DNA of 64,000 nt from Tethya wilhelma (GCA_964030475.1 CAXIPT010000011.1:2321938-2385937); one strand, 5' to 3'; positions 22,404 to 33,372 are shown, numbered from the stretch's first letter. Numbers and translations are program-made. Notes: generated from the sequence alone by a model not told the origin.

Positions 22404-25400
22404 GTACCTCTGCAGAGTGTGTGGGCAGCTTCTATCCAAGCCCAAGAAGGTGCAGAAGGGGTGTCCATGTTTGAAACACAAGGAAGATCTTTTGAAGGCT
22501 TTCAACATAAAAGTTGATGAAGATGACAGCAATATCCATCCAACTAGCTGCTCATGTAATGGCTCCATTTACACAGAGAGCCGGGCTTTGTCTCAAGGAA
22601 GACAGTATAACAATACAACCCTTTTCGAGTGGACAGAGCACAGTGCCAGTGAGATTGTGTGGTGTATGGTCATATTTTGCAACTACGAAAGGGCAAAAGA
22701 CCTAAGAAGGCGATTAAGGCTGGCCATCCTCCAATTGTGTCCCCTATCTCAGCTATTAACCACATCAGAAAGACTAGTCTAGCGTCTCTCACAGACACTC
22801 AGTACATAACCCACGCAGGTTACCCACATATTCATCGTACCTGACATGCTCTCTGTGTCAGAACATTGTGGACAGCTAACATCTTGCTCAACAATAGTGT
22901 GTGCAGAGTGTTGCTGTGAGAGAGTCCAAGTCCCTGTCTTGTCCTTCTTGTAGTGCACACACCTTAGAAGATTTCACCACCATTGGACCAGCAAGTGAGC
23001 TAGTGATACCACCTCCTTTTGGAATTAAAGGTTGTGTGTGTGAAGTGTGACCAGAGGATGAAGCTTGGGGGCAACATAGAGAGCATGTCCTCAACAATCG
23101 CTCACCTGTTCCGAGCCAGCTATCACCACAACCCAGTCTCCAAGACATCCTAGACAGACCAAGAGATGCCCTCCTCTCAAGTTTGGAGCAGAAGCTCCAA
23201 ACTGTGCTTGTGAACCGCACAGTCACTCAACATCAGACAAGAGGGCTGTGCAAATGAAGACAGAAGGTCAAGTGAGTACACACATGTCAAACAAATTATA
23301 CACAATTACATGATGCCACTCACACTAATGCCAGTGAGCTCTCCTAGAGTAACATCAGCTTCTGCTGGCAGCAGTACTGTGAGGTGGCAAAGTAATGAGC
23401 TCTGAGTAGTGAGAAAGAGAGTGAGTGGAGGTGGTGAGTCGGAGGCTCACCAGCTTTCCCACGAGATATCGAGTGGTAAAGTAGAGAAACAGAAGATTAT
23501 GGATGAACTCTCCAAGGTGCTAGGTAGCTTCAGAGTTGTTGTAAGCCCGGAAGACACCCTAGCTATAAAGCTGACCTCCAACTTCCTTGGCGAAAGCTGA
23601 GGGTTATGAAGAGGTATAGAAAATTAACACTATATGCACTCTCAATAAGCTAGTTGACATTCGTAGATGGATGAGATCATGAGTAATAGAGTTAGATCCT
23701 GAGATAAAGGTGAGAGCTGAAGCTGCCTCACTCTCTATCTTCTGGTGGTGAAGAGATCCGTAATGTTGTGCTCTCTCATGTACCTGACCTATGGAGATAT
23801 GCTTGAATTCAACGACGACGACAACAGAAGGTAATTTATTACATAAAACCCCAAAATTCACTGGACAAACTCTATTACCTAATGTTCTTAGAGTACATCG
23901 CTTGATCTGGCCAGATGTAATACCAGAAGATGAGATCTGGCTCAAAATTGGTGGTGACAAGGGTGGCAAAATGGCATTCCAGATATGCAATGTGCCTCAC
24001 CCAAACTCTCCAGATAACACAGTTTTTTGCTTGTTTGAAGCATCAGACACCCTTACCAACCTGCACCTCTGTCTCGACCGCTATAAGCAATAAATTGAAG
24101 AGCTTGAGACCCACACATGGAGGTATTCTCATGTTCTGTGTGTAAGATTATCAATACACATTATAGTTCTGCATGATCTTGACATTAAATAACAGGGGAA
24201 GAAGATCAGAGTGTTTATGTGTGGCGACTATGAGTTCTTGGCTGGTATCCATGCGTTTTCTGGTGCGAGCGGTGAGTAACAATACCATTAATATGACATA
24301 TTCCACTTCAAAAAATTTACTTGCGTGTAGGTTGTCACTTTTGCTTGTGGTGCCTGATAATCTCAGAGCAACTGAGAGTGCCCTACCTCTCTCAGTCACC
24401 CATACCCCAGTTTTGGCTACTGACAACAGACACCATCATTTCTGATAATGAAAGGTTCAAGGCAGATGGATCAAACTTGAAATGGGTGAAGCTGTTTAAC
24501 AATGCCATCCACTAACCCATGTTTAAATTACCTTTGTCCCAAGTAAGTTAACAAACACACTCATTATAATTATGAGGTAGGTTCAAATTATACACAAGTA
24601 CTTATTCTTTATAAAGGTGTGTCATCCAGGTCTGCACATCAGACTTGGGATATTCTATCGCCTGTTCACCTTGATGGAGGATGCTTGCCACAAGCTAGAC
24701 CTCAAGGTGGTTTTGGAAGATAGAAGTTTAATTAAGTTTAGTAGTTTGTAGCTGTATCGGAGAAGATCAAGTTGGAGGAACAAGCAAACAGGTAGCTGAA
24801 AGTAAGCAATAATTCACAATTGTAGTTACAGATACATTTACTTCATCCTTGTACCTTTAGACTGAGAGTTGAAGTATCTGACTTGAATCAAGTGGCCACC
24901 CTGCTCATCATGTTTTTTGAGTCAGAGGATGAGCAAGATCCAAGACTGCTTGACCTGCAGTCAAAGGTTCAGTCATTAAGAGCACAGCTGATGACTCTGG
25001 TACACAATAATGTGTAGTACAATACCACAAACCCATTTACCTGTCTGACATTGTACAAACAGGAGACTAGAATCACCACACTTCAAGCTGAGGTCTAAAA
25101 GAGCTTCAAGAAGGAAGATGGGCCTTTTGTGAAGGGGTTGGACACAGCTCTCGCATCTTTCAATGTTCACCAGCAAGCGTACTATAGTGGTACGTTTGTC
25201 AGTAACCATGTACATCGAACACTGAAGGTACAAATCAATAAACATTAAACAGACACCAAAAAAAATTGTATCCATACACCTTGTTTTATGGCTCCTAACA
25301 GAAAGAAAACCTTGAGTGTCTGTACCGATCAATGGCGTCAGTGGCCAGCCGGTTTACACTTGAAGTGCAAGATAAAGCAGCTGCTGAATCTCACAAGTTA

Positions 25401-25740
25401 CTTGTGGCATTCAGCTCTTTTACTAAGTGTTACAAGGTGTATGGCAAGAGTCACAGACACCGAGATAAACACCCTCAGTATGTCTGCAGGTACAGTAGAT
25501 AAGTTTATACAAAACTTTATAGTGTATGAAATAACGTCACCTGTCGCCTCTGTATTATTTGTTTTAATAGGCAACAAAATCACCACTTTTATGGACTTCT
25601 ACACGGAAAGCTACCAGAGGCTCCAAAACTCCACATGCTCGAAGCGCATGTGGTTCCCTGATTATAGGAATGGCATGTTGGATTTGGGCTTCTGGGGGAG
25701 TAAGGAGCAGAATCCATTCAGATCTAGTGTTGGTGTTTCA
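22404..25740 (+). pseudogene. RAG1-related (N-RAG-TP-like) transposase, multi-exon, copy 1
   Basis: Plus-strand exons spread over 3.3 kb carry a chain of motifs that I associate with molluscan/cnidarian/sponge transposases related to RAG1. A Cys/His N-terminus (YLCRVCGQLLSK ... HPTSC, 22404-22560) leads to a frameshifted GHILQLRKGKRPKK. A RING-like block (EHCGQLTSC...VCAECC...LSCPSC, 22862-22966) follows. Then come WLKIGGDKGGKM and VPHPNSPDNTVFCLFEASD (23940-24050), a D-bearing exon (VFMCGDYEFLAGIHAFSGAS, 24210-24270), GCHFCLWC (24325-24350), PGLHIRLGIFYRLFTLMEDA (24633-24690), NVHQQAYYSGTFVSNHVHRT (25160-25220) and GKLPEAPKLHMLEAHVVP (25600-25655). The conserved Asp, Asp and a downstream Glu suggest an RNase H-fold transposase. 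Stops and shifts occur in several exons, so it is probably dead. The last exon lies beyond the insertion, at 29355. Confidence 0.7.
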
Positions 25741-26090
25741 TATTCAGTATTAAGATCAGGGGGTTTATCACCCATCCTTATCCAGACGGCCTCAAGGCTG
25801 ACTTGATGCGACTGTGTACTGGAGAAGGAAAGGTCGGAGAAGTGTGTTATCTCAATGCCCTCATCGGATGGCTCTTTGCAGATGCTGCAAAGGCTCTTGT
25901 CAAAAAGCTAAAAATAACAGAGTAGGCTAGCTACTACAAGATATGCAAATTATATATATGAACACTAACCAAATTATTCAACAAAGGCCTAAATGAAACA
26001 GTTTATGCGCAATCAGTTCCTGACAGTATCACCTATGACTGCATTGCCAACAACATAACATCACATGTAGAGATGGTAGATTTCTTGAGC
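25740..26090 (+). other. open frames of unknown origin inside the insertion
   Basis: Two protein-like frames, LKADLMRLCTGEGKVGEVCY ... LVKKLKITE (25793-25925) and GLNETVYAQSVPDSITYDCI ... VDFLSNFT (25986-26100), look like exons separated by a small intron. I do not recognise either. They lie between the broken transposase and PLE-2, so they may belong to another inserted element or be host exons. Confidence 0.3.
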
Positions 26091-26123
26091 AATTTTACAT
26101 AGCAGCACAAATAAATGATAATA

Positions 26124-26152
26124 GGACGTTTCGGCCCGTGAGCCTTCGTCAG
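26124..26152 (-). ncRNA. hammerhead-ribozyme-like motif at PLE-2 3' end
   Basis: On the minus strand the core CTGACGA is followed by a G/C stem (AGGCTCACGGGCC) and then GAAACGTC, matching the hammerhead pattern CUGANGA - stem II - GAAA - (A)C..GUH. AATAG just before CTGACGA is complementary to CTATT immediately after the GTC, which supplies stem I of a type I hammerhead. Stem III is reduced to AC/GU with no loop, as in the very short stem III versions reported from Penelope-like elements, which may act as dimers. Self-cleavage has not been tested. Confidence 0.55.
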
Positions 26153-26219
26153 CTATTGACACAACTGAAAAATGGATCATGATACAGCGAAATAAATTGT
26201 GTGGTACAGTTCCTGGTAA

Positions 26220-27352
26220 TTAGAGAGTACCAGAAGGGGGTGGAGTGTAATATTGAATCGGTAGGTTTAGATTCAGGACGGTAGTCCTAGCGATGGAAGC
26301 CAGGAGCTGTTGAGTCTCAGGCCACAGTCTAAGTTCATTGTGTTTTGTCTGGATTGTATTGAGATGGCCTCGTGTATTCTCCTTCTCCAGTAGGTCTGTT
26401 CTTGAACAACCACGTTGGCTGCATCCCAATCAATCCAGTGGTCATTCTTCTGCACACTCTGCGTACTTAAGGCCTGGGTCAACAGCATACCTTATAATGT
26501 ATAGCAAAATAATCTCATCAATATTCGGAATGGTCATAACTTTTAAACTAACTAATTAGCAACCATGGAAACGTAGCTATAGATTCTTCGGGATATTTCA
26601 GACATCCTTAAGTCAAAAGTTGGTCATGTGACTGTTCCATATTTGTTGAATCAGCAAAAAATGAATAATTAATTAGGCGGAAATGTTCCCATGTTGCTAT
26701 GGTAACCATTTTTTGTACAAATTTTTTTTTCATCAATATATGCCTAAATCTTAATTGGGGTTCAGAAATACTGATCTGGATGAAAGATATGCAGCTTTTT
26801 CCATATAATGCACACCTGCCGTTCTCTCCTTCTCGGCTATATCTATACGATCAGCGGTAACCCCAATCGAGATTATAGAGGTTCATGACAATAGTTATCT
26901 CCTGAAAAAGTTTGGTTGCCATAGCAACCTTCTAAGGTTTCCGCCTAATTAATTATTCATAGTTTAGGGTGTTTCATTGGCCGATCATTATTTACATGAA
27001 TATTCATTATTTTGGAACGAGATTTTTGTAACAAGAAAACGAAAGGCCAAAAATTTGTTGTATAGCAAAGAAATTAGGAAAGGCTATTTGATATTCTGTA
27101 GATCTGAATTTTAATTCGGGCAAAATTTCAATCATTTTCAAGGTGACCCGGGCCTTAAGTACGCAGAGCATGGACTGCTATGCCGTTCTTTTCATCGAAT
27201 CGTCTCACTGCTTGCTTGTGCTCTGTTATTTTTCTCTTCAGGTTCCGTCCAGTCTCCCCTACATAGACTTCGTCGCAGTCTCTGCACGGAATGTGGTATA
27301 CTACACCTTTCTTCCTCTCATCAGGCACCTTGTTCTTCAATTTTGTGAGCAT
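26220..27352 (-). pseudogene. PLE-2 GIY-YIG endonuclease, split by insertion
   Basis: The first part (27352-27160) reads KKGVVYHIPCRDCDEVYVGE, then TGRNLKRKITEHKQAV. This is the GIY-YIG nuclease core in its Penelope form, with C-x-x-C before YVGETGR, a basic residue and the conserved EHK. The frame ends at IAVHALRT where a ~700-bp inverted-repeat element is inserted. The C-terminal part resumes at 26450 with DHWIDWDAANVVVQEQTYW then RRRIHEAISI (E of the RR..EA box) and ends near 26230 with NSSWLPSLGLPS. The enzyme would nick target DNA to prime reverse transcription. Confidence 0.8.
26458..27168. mobile_element. long inverted-repeat MITE inside the GIY-YIG gene
   Basis: The left end TCTGCGTACTTAAGGCCTGG (26458) is mirrored by CCGGGCCTTAAGTACGCAGA (27149-27168). 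Inner arms also mirror: AATTAATTAGGCGGAAA (26668) with TTTCCGCCTAATTAATT (26937), and GTTGCTATGGTAACC with GGTTGCCATAGCAACC. The element is thus a long, imperfect palindrome of about 700 bp without coding capacity. The central TTAA of GTACTTAAG at each end could point to a piggyBac-like TTAA target, but the conservation outside TTAA in other copies (32880, 34675, 42985) argues the true end is CTCTGCG with a 2-bp duplication. Confidence 0.75.
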
Positions 27353-27601
27353 CTGTCGGATGGTACGGATGGGTTTGTGGACCGGTTTGACCTGTGTATT
27401 GTCTGAGCTGATGGTTTTGCAAAGTTTGTCGATTCTCTCCGAGACATTGACTGTGTCTGCTTGGTGGGTTCTTCTTCAGGATTGGATCGATGACCTTGCT
27501 GGGGAAGCCATTAGCTTGAAAGGTGTAGCGAAGGTGCTGTAGTTCTTGTTCCTTACTTGACTGGTCACAGATCTTGATGGCTCTGTTGTGGAGGCATTTT
27601 A

Positions 27602-28800
27602 CTACACCTGACAGTATCCTCGGATACTCCTGTCGGTATGTGTCTTCTTTCTGTAGACTGAGGTGGACATCTGTTTGCCATCCCTCCTGACCAGTACGTC
27701 CAGGAAGGCGATCTGGCCTTCAGTCTCTTCCTCCATGGTGAATTGTATCTGATCTCGTACACTGTTCAAGTGGTCAAAGAAGGGGTTGAGGTTGGTGTGG
27801 TTGTGTGGCCAGACGACGAAGGTATCGTCCACATATTGGATCCACAACTTGGGTTTGAGTGGGGCGGAGTTGAGTGCTGTCTCCTCAAAATGTTCCATGT
27901 AGATATTGGCGATAATTGTTCCATGTAGATATTGGCGATAATTGGTGACAATGGGGAGCCCATAGCCGCTCCATCCGTCTGTTCGAAAAACTTCTCTTGG
28001 AACTGGAAATATGTAGATCTCAAGCAGAGCTCGGTCAGGGAGATGATATCACTGATGGGTATGGATGTTCTGTCCTGTAGTTGCTCATCTCTCTCCAGGC
28101 GTTCAGCAATCACTTCAAGTGCTTCCTCAACTGGAACCTTTGATGAATAGGCTTACAACGTCAAAGCTCACTAGTAAGTTGTCCTCATCTAGCTCCATTC
28201 CACGGATCCTGCTAGCAAATTCAGTGGAGTTCTTCACATAACTGTCAGTGTTTCCGGCCAGAGGGGAGAGGATACGGGCCATTTCTTTGGCAAGGTTATA
28301 GGTCGGTGCACCGATGGTGAATACAATGGGTCTGAGGGGAAGGTCGGGTTTGTGTACCTTACGGAGGCCATACATCTGTGGTGGGTTGCAGTAGAATGGA
28401 GTCAGTCTATCCTTTAGTTTGTCGAAGATGTGTCCTGCCCGGTGTACTCGTTTGACTGCCTCAGCCACCCTCTTCTCAAATCTTGTGGTGGGGTCCCTCC
28501 TGAGTTCCTTGTAGGTGTTCTTCTCATTGACTATGGTGGACATTTTGTCTTCGTAATCGGTTCTGTTCAATACCACTGTGGCATTCCCTTTGTCAGCTGG
28601 TACGATCACTATGTCCGGGTCATCACGGAGGTTCTTCAGGGCTGCTCGTTGCCGGTGTGAGAGGTTGGGTTTGGGTGGTTTGGCGGACTTCAGTGCTCTG
28701 CTTACTCCAGCACGTAGCTGTTCGGCTGTGGTGGGGTCTAGCTGATGGGCTGTGGCTTCTGTGGCCGCGATGACATCACATACCTTTCTTCTTGGGCAGA
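27602..28800 (-). pseudogene. PLE-2 reverse transcriptase
   Basis: The frame runs from about 28790 (LDPTTAEQLRAGVSRALKSA) through IVIVPADKGNATVVLNRTDY and MYGLRKVHKPDLPLRPIV (the K-x-H-K and PLRPI boxes of Penelope RTs) to LLVSFDVVSLF (28170). A one-base insertion in an A run near 28137 shifts the frame; it resumes VPVEEALEVIAERLERDEQL and continues to DGAAMGSPLSPIIANIYME (27945-28000). A 26-bp tandem duplication (27891-27942) shifts it again. It then continues HFEETALNSAPLKPKLWIQ and YVDDTFVVW, the catalytic YVDD, and FLDVLVRR. It has all RT motifs but is not a single open frame as written. Confidence 0.85.
27891..27942. repeat. 26-bp tandem duplication inside PLE-2 RT
   Basis: TGTTCCATGTAGATATTGGC plus six more bases is repeated directly (27891-27916 and 27917-27942). 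At 26 bp it is not a multiple of three and breaks the RT frame between IIANIYME and HFEE. Either copy alone would restore the frame, so it is a late lesion or an assembly artefact. Confidence 0.85.
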
Positions 28801-29049
28801 CTCATTCTTCAGACTTCTCTAGCTCAGAGCAATCAATATGCGATTATGCGATATGGCGGAGCAGCTAGCTGTTACAGTACGTATGTACGTATACGCTGTA
28901 GCTAGTTTGATGACGCTAAATAGAGAGCGGTTACTTATATGAGCGTTGCTCGGGCATGCATGTGTGCATGGGCATGCATATGTATTATTAGCGGTGTTTT
29001 TTTGTTGTTTTTTTAACTTAGAACGTTTCGGTGATCTGAACATATGAAT

Positions 29050-29354
29050 GTAGTAGTGGTACAAATGGCATAATGATAATATTAATCATCAAAAGAAATT
29101 AAAGAAAGAGCATGATTTGAACATTGTAACATCAATATCAGTGCATCAAAATAACTGGAATAACAATAATAATAATAATAAATAATCAGAAAAAAGAAAA
29201 AGGTATACAATTGATTTTTGGTTCAACTGTGACCTTCCTTCTATACTTAAAATTGCATGCTTTGACTGCTCATGCACACTTAGAACTTGTGCAAAACGAC
29301 TAGCTGCATTCCCCTGGGAGATGTCCATTTTGTCTTGCAGTCTTGAACTCTTTC
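29050..29354. other. insertion remainder, unknown minus-strand frame
   Basis: Between the 5' end of PLE-2 and the resumed transposase, the minus strand has a protein-like frame (LQDKMDISQGNAASRFAQVL, then SVHEQSKHAILSIEGRSQLN, 29330-29200), following a GCGAGAAAGGAAAG start. I do not recognise it. A (TAA/AAT)n run lies at 29160-29185. Confidence 0.35.
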
Positions 29355-29480
29355 CTTTCTCGCTTATTTTAACGGACTGGAAAGGACATATCAAACTTTG
29401 CTGGCCAAACTCCGCCACAAGATGAAGGAACATTTTCTTCATAATGCACCCTGCAACATTAGTGCATGTCCCCCTATAAA
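29355..29480 (+). pseudogene. RAG1-related transposase copy 1, last exon after the insertion
   Basis: TATTTTAACGGACTGGAAAGG (29359) matches 40350 in copy 2, where it encodes the YFNGLK part of the GEQGAESIHAYFNGLKRSY box. It continues as LLAKLRHKMKEHFLHNAPCN and ISACPPIKK. So the exon interrupted at 25740 resumes here, and everything between (25740-29355) is inserted material. Confidence 0.7.
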
Positions 29481-29940
29481 GAAAGTTATAGTAACCCTTC
29501 ACTGTATTCGCAGGCTTTCCATCATGGGAGCTACTATAAAAATTATATACACGTATTCCCCATATTTGGCACACAGTTTTCTCCCTGAAAAAGGTTACCA
29601 CCAAACCAAACCTATTGTCCAATAATAACCACTTCATTACTTTCCCCTACAAGCATGCCTTTCCTTTGCTTTTGTGTGGCACTTGTGTTTCTACACAGAC
29701 TTCAAATCTCTCCTACACAAGATGGTTTGAGCAGAAGTGCAATAACTTAAGTCAGGTGCTAACTCACACCACCACGCTTCTCTGAGCTGTCTGCTTTTGG
29801 CCACATGCTTGGTTTTGATTTATAGGGGCTTACCTTTACAGTATATCCCATAAAAACCACTGAGTTTGGGTTTCCGTGTATTGTTGTTACCAGGAATGTC
29901 GAAGTTGTAATTCTGCTTGTACGTATTCTAAGTGAGCACG

Positions 29941-31491
29941 TTACGTATGCACTCGTGGAGCAAGCTCAGTTAGAAGGGTACCATCACACTCACATTCACT
30001 TGGGTGAAGATGAAGGAGACCAAGAGCAATGGAATGTGCAGGATTGTTGATAAACCTCTCCTCAAGTTGTGAAATGACATGTGAAAGAAATTCATCGAAA
30101 AGTGAAATAGACCTCGGATGTGGATCTTGAAGGATTGCTATGGCGTACTTGTCATCTAGTAATTCTTGGAATGGACAGTGCATACTGATTGCCATAAAGC
30201 TGTTGGCCTAACTTCAGTGAATATCAGGTGGAACTGGCTATATGCATCCTTTCTTGTTCACTTCAAAGTAGATACGACAGATGTTCAATTTATTGCATCT
30301 GAAGCTTCACTGTGAGCTCTCTGAATAGGTACAGAACATGTAGTAGGATCTTGAAAGCAATCAAGAAAGTTGAAGACTGTAGGAAATCATTCGCTTTTGT
30401 TATTGATTCGCCATCTGCCAGCTCCAGTCTGTACCTAATTGTGGATGCATGTCAGGATGGACAATGGCATATAAGGCTAGCTGTTTGAATTGCTGGAAGG
30501 AGCTATAAGAAGACAGCGTAAGAATTAACCAATAGACCCAACATGTCCTGCATGCATCTTTCAGCTTTTTGGAATTTATTCTGGTAGTGCACGCATCAAT
30601 GGCTTTATCTTAGACTCTTTGTCTCTTTGCAGAGAAATTGAAAATCTAGCAATCTCCCCCAAATTTGATTCAGCATTCTTGAAATACTGAATCTTGGAAG
30701 CTGATACCACTGCTAGAATAAGACGATGTGGAGCAAAATGCCAATGAGGCCTTCTACTGAACAATAAACTTACATCCTGATATGGCTCCAGACGTGTTGA
30801 TTGCACCATCCTAGCACTGGCCTCTGATGTCGGCTGGGGAGAGCCCATGTGTTAATAGCCACTGAAGGATTGATTTCCTTAGCTAACACACCACCGTCTC
30901 CGTCTCCACCTCCACAAAATCAACAAACACTTCCTTGAACCATGCTATCCAGCGTAGTGAGATTGACAACTGCTCTTTGTTGGCTGTATCATCAGCTATC
31001 ACTGAGTAGAAGTTTATTTTTTCACTTCTGCTAAAATGTCATTGCGGATGCACTCTCCAATCACTTCCACTAATTCGTTTTGAATTGTTAACGTGCATTT
31101 CTTGGGGACTTGTCTAGGTGTTGAGCAAGAACAGAGTCTGTTTTACAGTTACCTTCATTGGAATGAGTGTTGTCTTCTTCCACCCAGCTCATTTTGTCGT
31201 CACAGTGATCATGAAGAGCTAGGCCCTGCTTTCCACACAAAAATACAATTTTATGAGGGACTCGAGCACTTCAATGTTTGTCTCCATGACTCTCTGTGTC
31301 TCGCTGTCCATTAACACACTGATTGACTGGGAAGGATTCTCATAGCAGACAAGAACTCTAATATTCTGGTCATAGAGGAGAGATGGTAGTGGTTGGTGGT
31401 ATGACCTAATGCCTTCTGAAATATCTTTCCCCAAGATCTGAAAGGCCTTAATTGTCACGAACTGTGGAGCCATGGGTACTTTTTTAACCAT
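29941..31491 (-). pseudogene. hAT-type transposase remnant (ZMYM/DUF4371-like), copy 1
   Basis: Minus-strand fragments run from 31491 to 29941. ECIRNDILAEVK and NFYSVIADDTANKEQLSISL (about 31075-30985) match the N-terminal catalytic block of hAT transposases of the DUF4371/ZMYM1 type, where D-D/E-T-x-D contains the first catalytic Asp. IKYFKNAESN-type and LLDDKYAIAILQDPHPRSIS then LFDEFLSHVISQLEERF (30175-30060) match the later conserved region. Frames change several times. The C-terminal dimerisation domain is lacking. The same end occurs again at 40985-41350. Confidence 0.6.
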
Positions 31492-31499
31492 GAGGGCAG

Positions 31500-32440
31500 A
31501 AACCGTCAGTATGGAACAGAATCAGAGAGACGTGTGCATGGTTATGATGATAAATCAGAATCAGGCTCTTTGGTCAAGACACAATATTTGTTTTTCTGGC
31601 TGAGTTCGTGCAAGTCAATATGTGACTGCATGAGCTTCCCAATGTCACTCTCAAGAGTGGTGGCACACTGAGACTGAGAGGAGGTACTGATTTAAGTGTC
31701 AACTGTCTGATTAATCTACGTATTGAAACTGCCCACTATTTCTATTTATGACCTCTACTTACTGCCAACATCGCCATGTTCTAAGTGTTTAGCAACTTTC
31801 ACTAAAGATTCCACATTGCTTACAGGAGACACTGATCCTTGAGGATATTCAGCCCCCTCTGAATTGTAGATTGCCAAGTTAATACCAGCCTATAATTAAT
31901 TGGATATTTTAGACCAATCCTACTCCTCTTGGGGAAGTAACTTGTGATTTGGTGACTTGCATATATGTTGGTTTTGTTTTCTTGCTAATGGTGACTGGTT
32001 TATACAGTACACATGTTTGCTGACCACAAGGCATGCACACTGGGAAAAACTCTTCCCAGAGTAATGTAAAATTGAACTTTTAATAGCTATACATACAGAG
32101 AAAGCCATTACTAACTTATGAGTGAGTCTGTCCGCTTGAAATTTTGTCTCGAAGCAGTTCTAAGTCTAGAAAGAAGTTCAGACATCTTCAGGAACCTGAG
32201 TGCAACGCGGTCAGGTGGGCCCACCATTGTTGTGGCTCCATAACATTGTCTACAGCACTTGTGCATAAAATTACATAGCTAATCCGCAAAGGGGGGTTCA
32301 CTTGCACCCTCCCTACATCTGCCACTGAGAATCCATGAGGAAAACACAGCCACATGAAGTTACTGCTGGTATCCATTGGATGAAACTGTAGCAAAGATAG
32401 TTGATGCTGAAAACCCTAGAGAAAAGACAATATTATAAAA
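31500..32440. other. no gene seen
   Basis: A minus frame near 31660-31545 (CATTLESDIGKLMQSHIDLH) may be a further part of the hAT element. The rest has no supported feature. Confidence 0.4.
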
Positions 32441-32814
32441 TTGCTAACAAGAGTGGAACCAGTACTTTGGGAGGAGCAGATAAATTCTTTGACTCTGGGA
32501 GTGAGCTACCGATCGAATTGTATCGTAAAGAAACTCTGCAGTAAAGTATACCCATCTATTCCTAAAGGAGAGGAACCTGTAGAGATCAACAATCTGAAGG
32601 AAGATGCTGAAATTAAGGATGCTGAGGATAAAATTGTCAATGAATTCACCACTTATCATCCTATTGTGAAACAATGCAAAGATATGATCTCTCCGATGAT
32701 GCTAGTCCAAAAATAGCAGAAGATTACTTTGTCAGCATTTGGTAGCATTATCAACAAGTTGGCTCAAGCTATTCACGGAGAGAGTGCGAACAATGAGAGT
32801 CTTGAGCTCTAGCA
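32441..32814 (+). pseudogene. unknown ORF fragment with one internal stop
   Basis: A frame from 32441 reads through KKLCSKVYPSIPKGEEPVEI and NNLKEDAEIKDAEDKIVNEF to a TAG at 32714, then continues in the same frame as QKITLSAFGSIINKLAQAIH to a second stop near 32812. The acidic/amphipathic composition looks coding. No family is recognised; it may be transposon-derived. Confidence 0.35.
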
Positions 32815-32874
32815 GTCAAAAAGCTGTATTTCAATTCCCAGTCCATCATCAGCTAGAGTGATGGGATTTCCATG

Positions 32875-33371
32875 ACCCAGGCCTTAAGTGCGCAGAGAAT
32901 ATTCAAACAGGTTCACAACACTTTACTACACTGTAATCTGTGTGAAGTATAAACAACCAAAAATGCATCAAAATTGCACGTAACGAAAACCCACTTACAT
33001 ATCCTTAATTTTATCCTTTCGTTGCCATGTTTACAAAATTTGGTACCAAAATGTCGAATATTTTTGTAATTAATGAGCATCAAGTGAAACACCCTAAATT
33101 ATGAATAATTAATTGGGCGGTCAAGTTCCAGTGTTGCTATGGCAACCGAAATTTGCCACATCCTAAACCTCTATGGATAAAAGTTAGGTAAAAAATTATC
33201 AAATTGTTAATGAGATACAGCCGAGACGAAGAAAACGATAAGTGTGCATTATTTGGAAAATGCATCGTATCTCTGGTCCAAATCTGTTACCAGATACCAA
33301 ACTTCGATTTTTAACTTAGTAAAGCGATCAATTTGACAAAGTTTGGTTACCATAGCAACACAGCAACATGG
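32875..33371. repeat. partial copy of the 26458-27168 MITE family
   Basis: TGACCCAGGCCTTAAGTGCG (32876) equals the end of the MITE in PLE-2. GAATAATTAATTGGGCGG (33103) and GTTGCTATGGCAACC (33134) match its inner arms. The copy breaks at the N (33372), after which AR1 sequence begins. Confidence 0.75.
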
Positions 33372-33372
33372 N

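Larger units (their letters stand above)
26090..29045 (-). mobile_element. Penelope-like retroelement with GIY-YIG endonuclease (PLE-2)
   Basis: Reading the minus strand from 29045 to 26090 gives a 5' leader, then an RT ORF (28790-27602) and a GIY-YIG endonuclease (27352-26230, interrupted). It ends in a hammerhead-like motif at 26152-26124 that also sits at the end of known Penelope terminal repeats. A partial version of the same end (CCGAAACGTTC) lies at 29020-29035 at the 5' side. The element is far less decayed than PLE-1: RT and endonuclease catalytic motifs are intact, with one 1-base insertion, a 26-bp duplication and an insertion in the endonuclease. It sits inside the transposase gene at 22404-29480. 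Confidence 0.85.

Noticed and set aside
22888..23226. Minus-strand 112-codon frame
   Set aside because: The plus strand here encodes the RING-like block of the transposase (CPSC..., IPPPFGIKGCVC), so this frame is a shadow.
26458..27168. piggyBac assignment from TTAA at both ends
   Set aside because: The words outside TTAA (GTACGCAGAG) are conserved in other copies, so TTAA is probably inside the terminal repeat rather than the target.
29146..29637. Minus-strand 163-codon ORF as a gene
   Set aside because: Its first half overlaps the plus-strand transposase end (KMKEHFLHN...). Only the 29330-29200 part looks coding, and it is reported separately as unknown.
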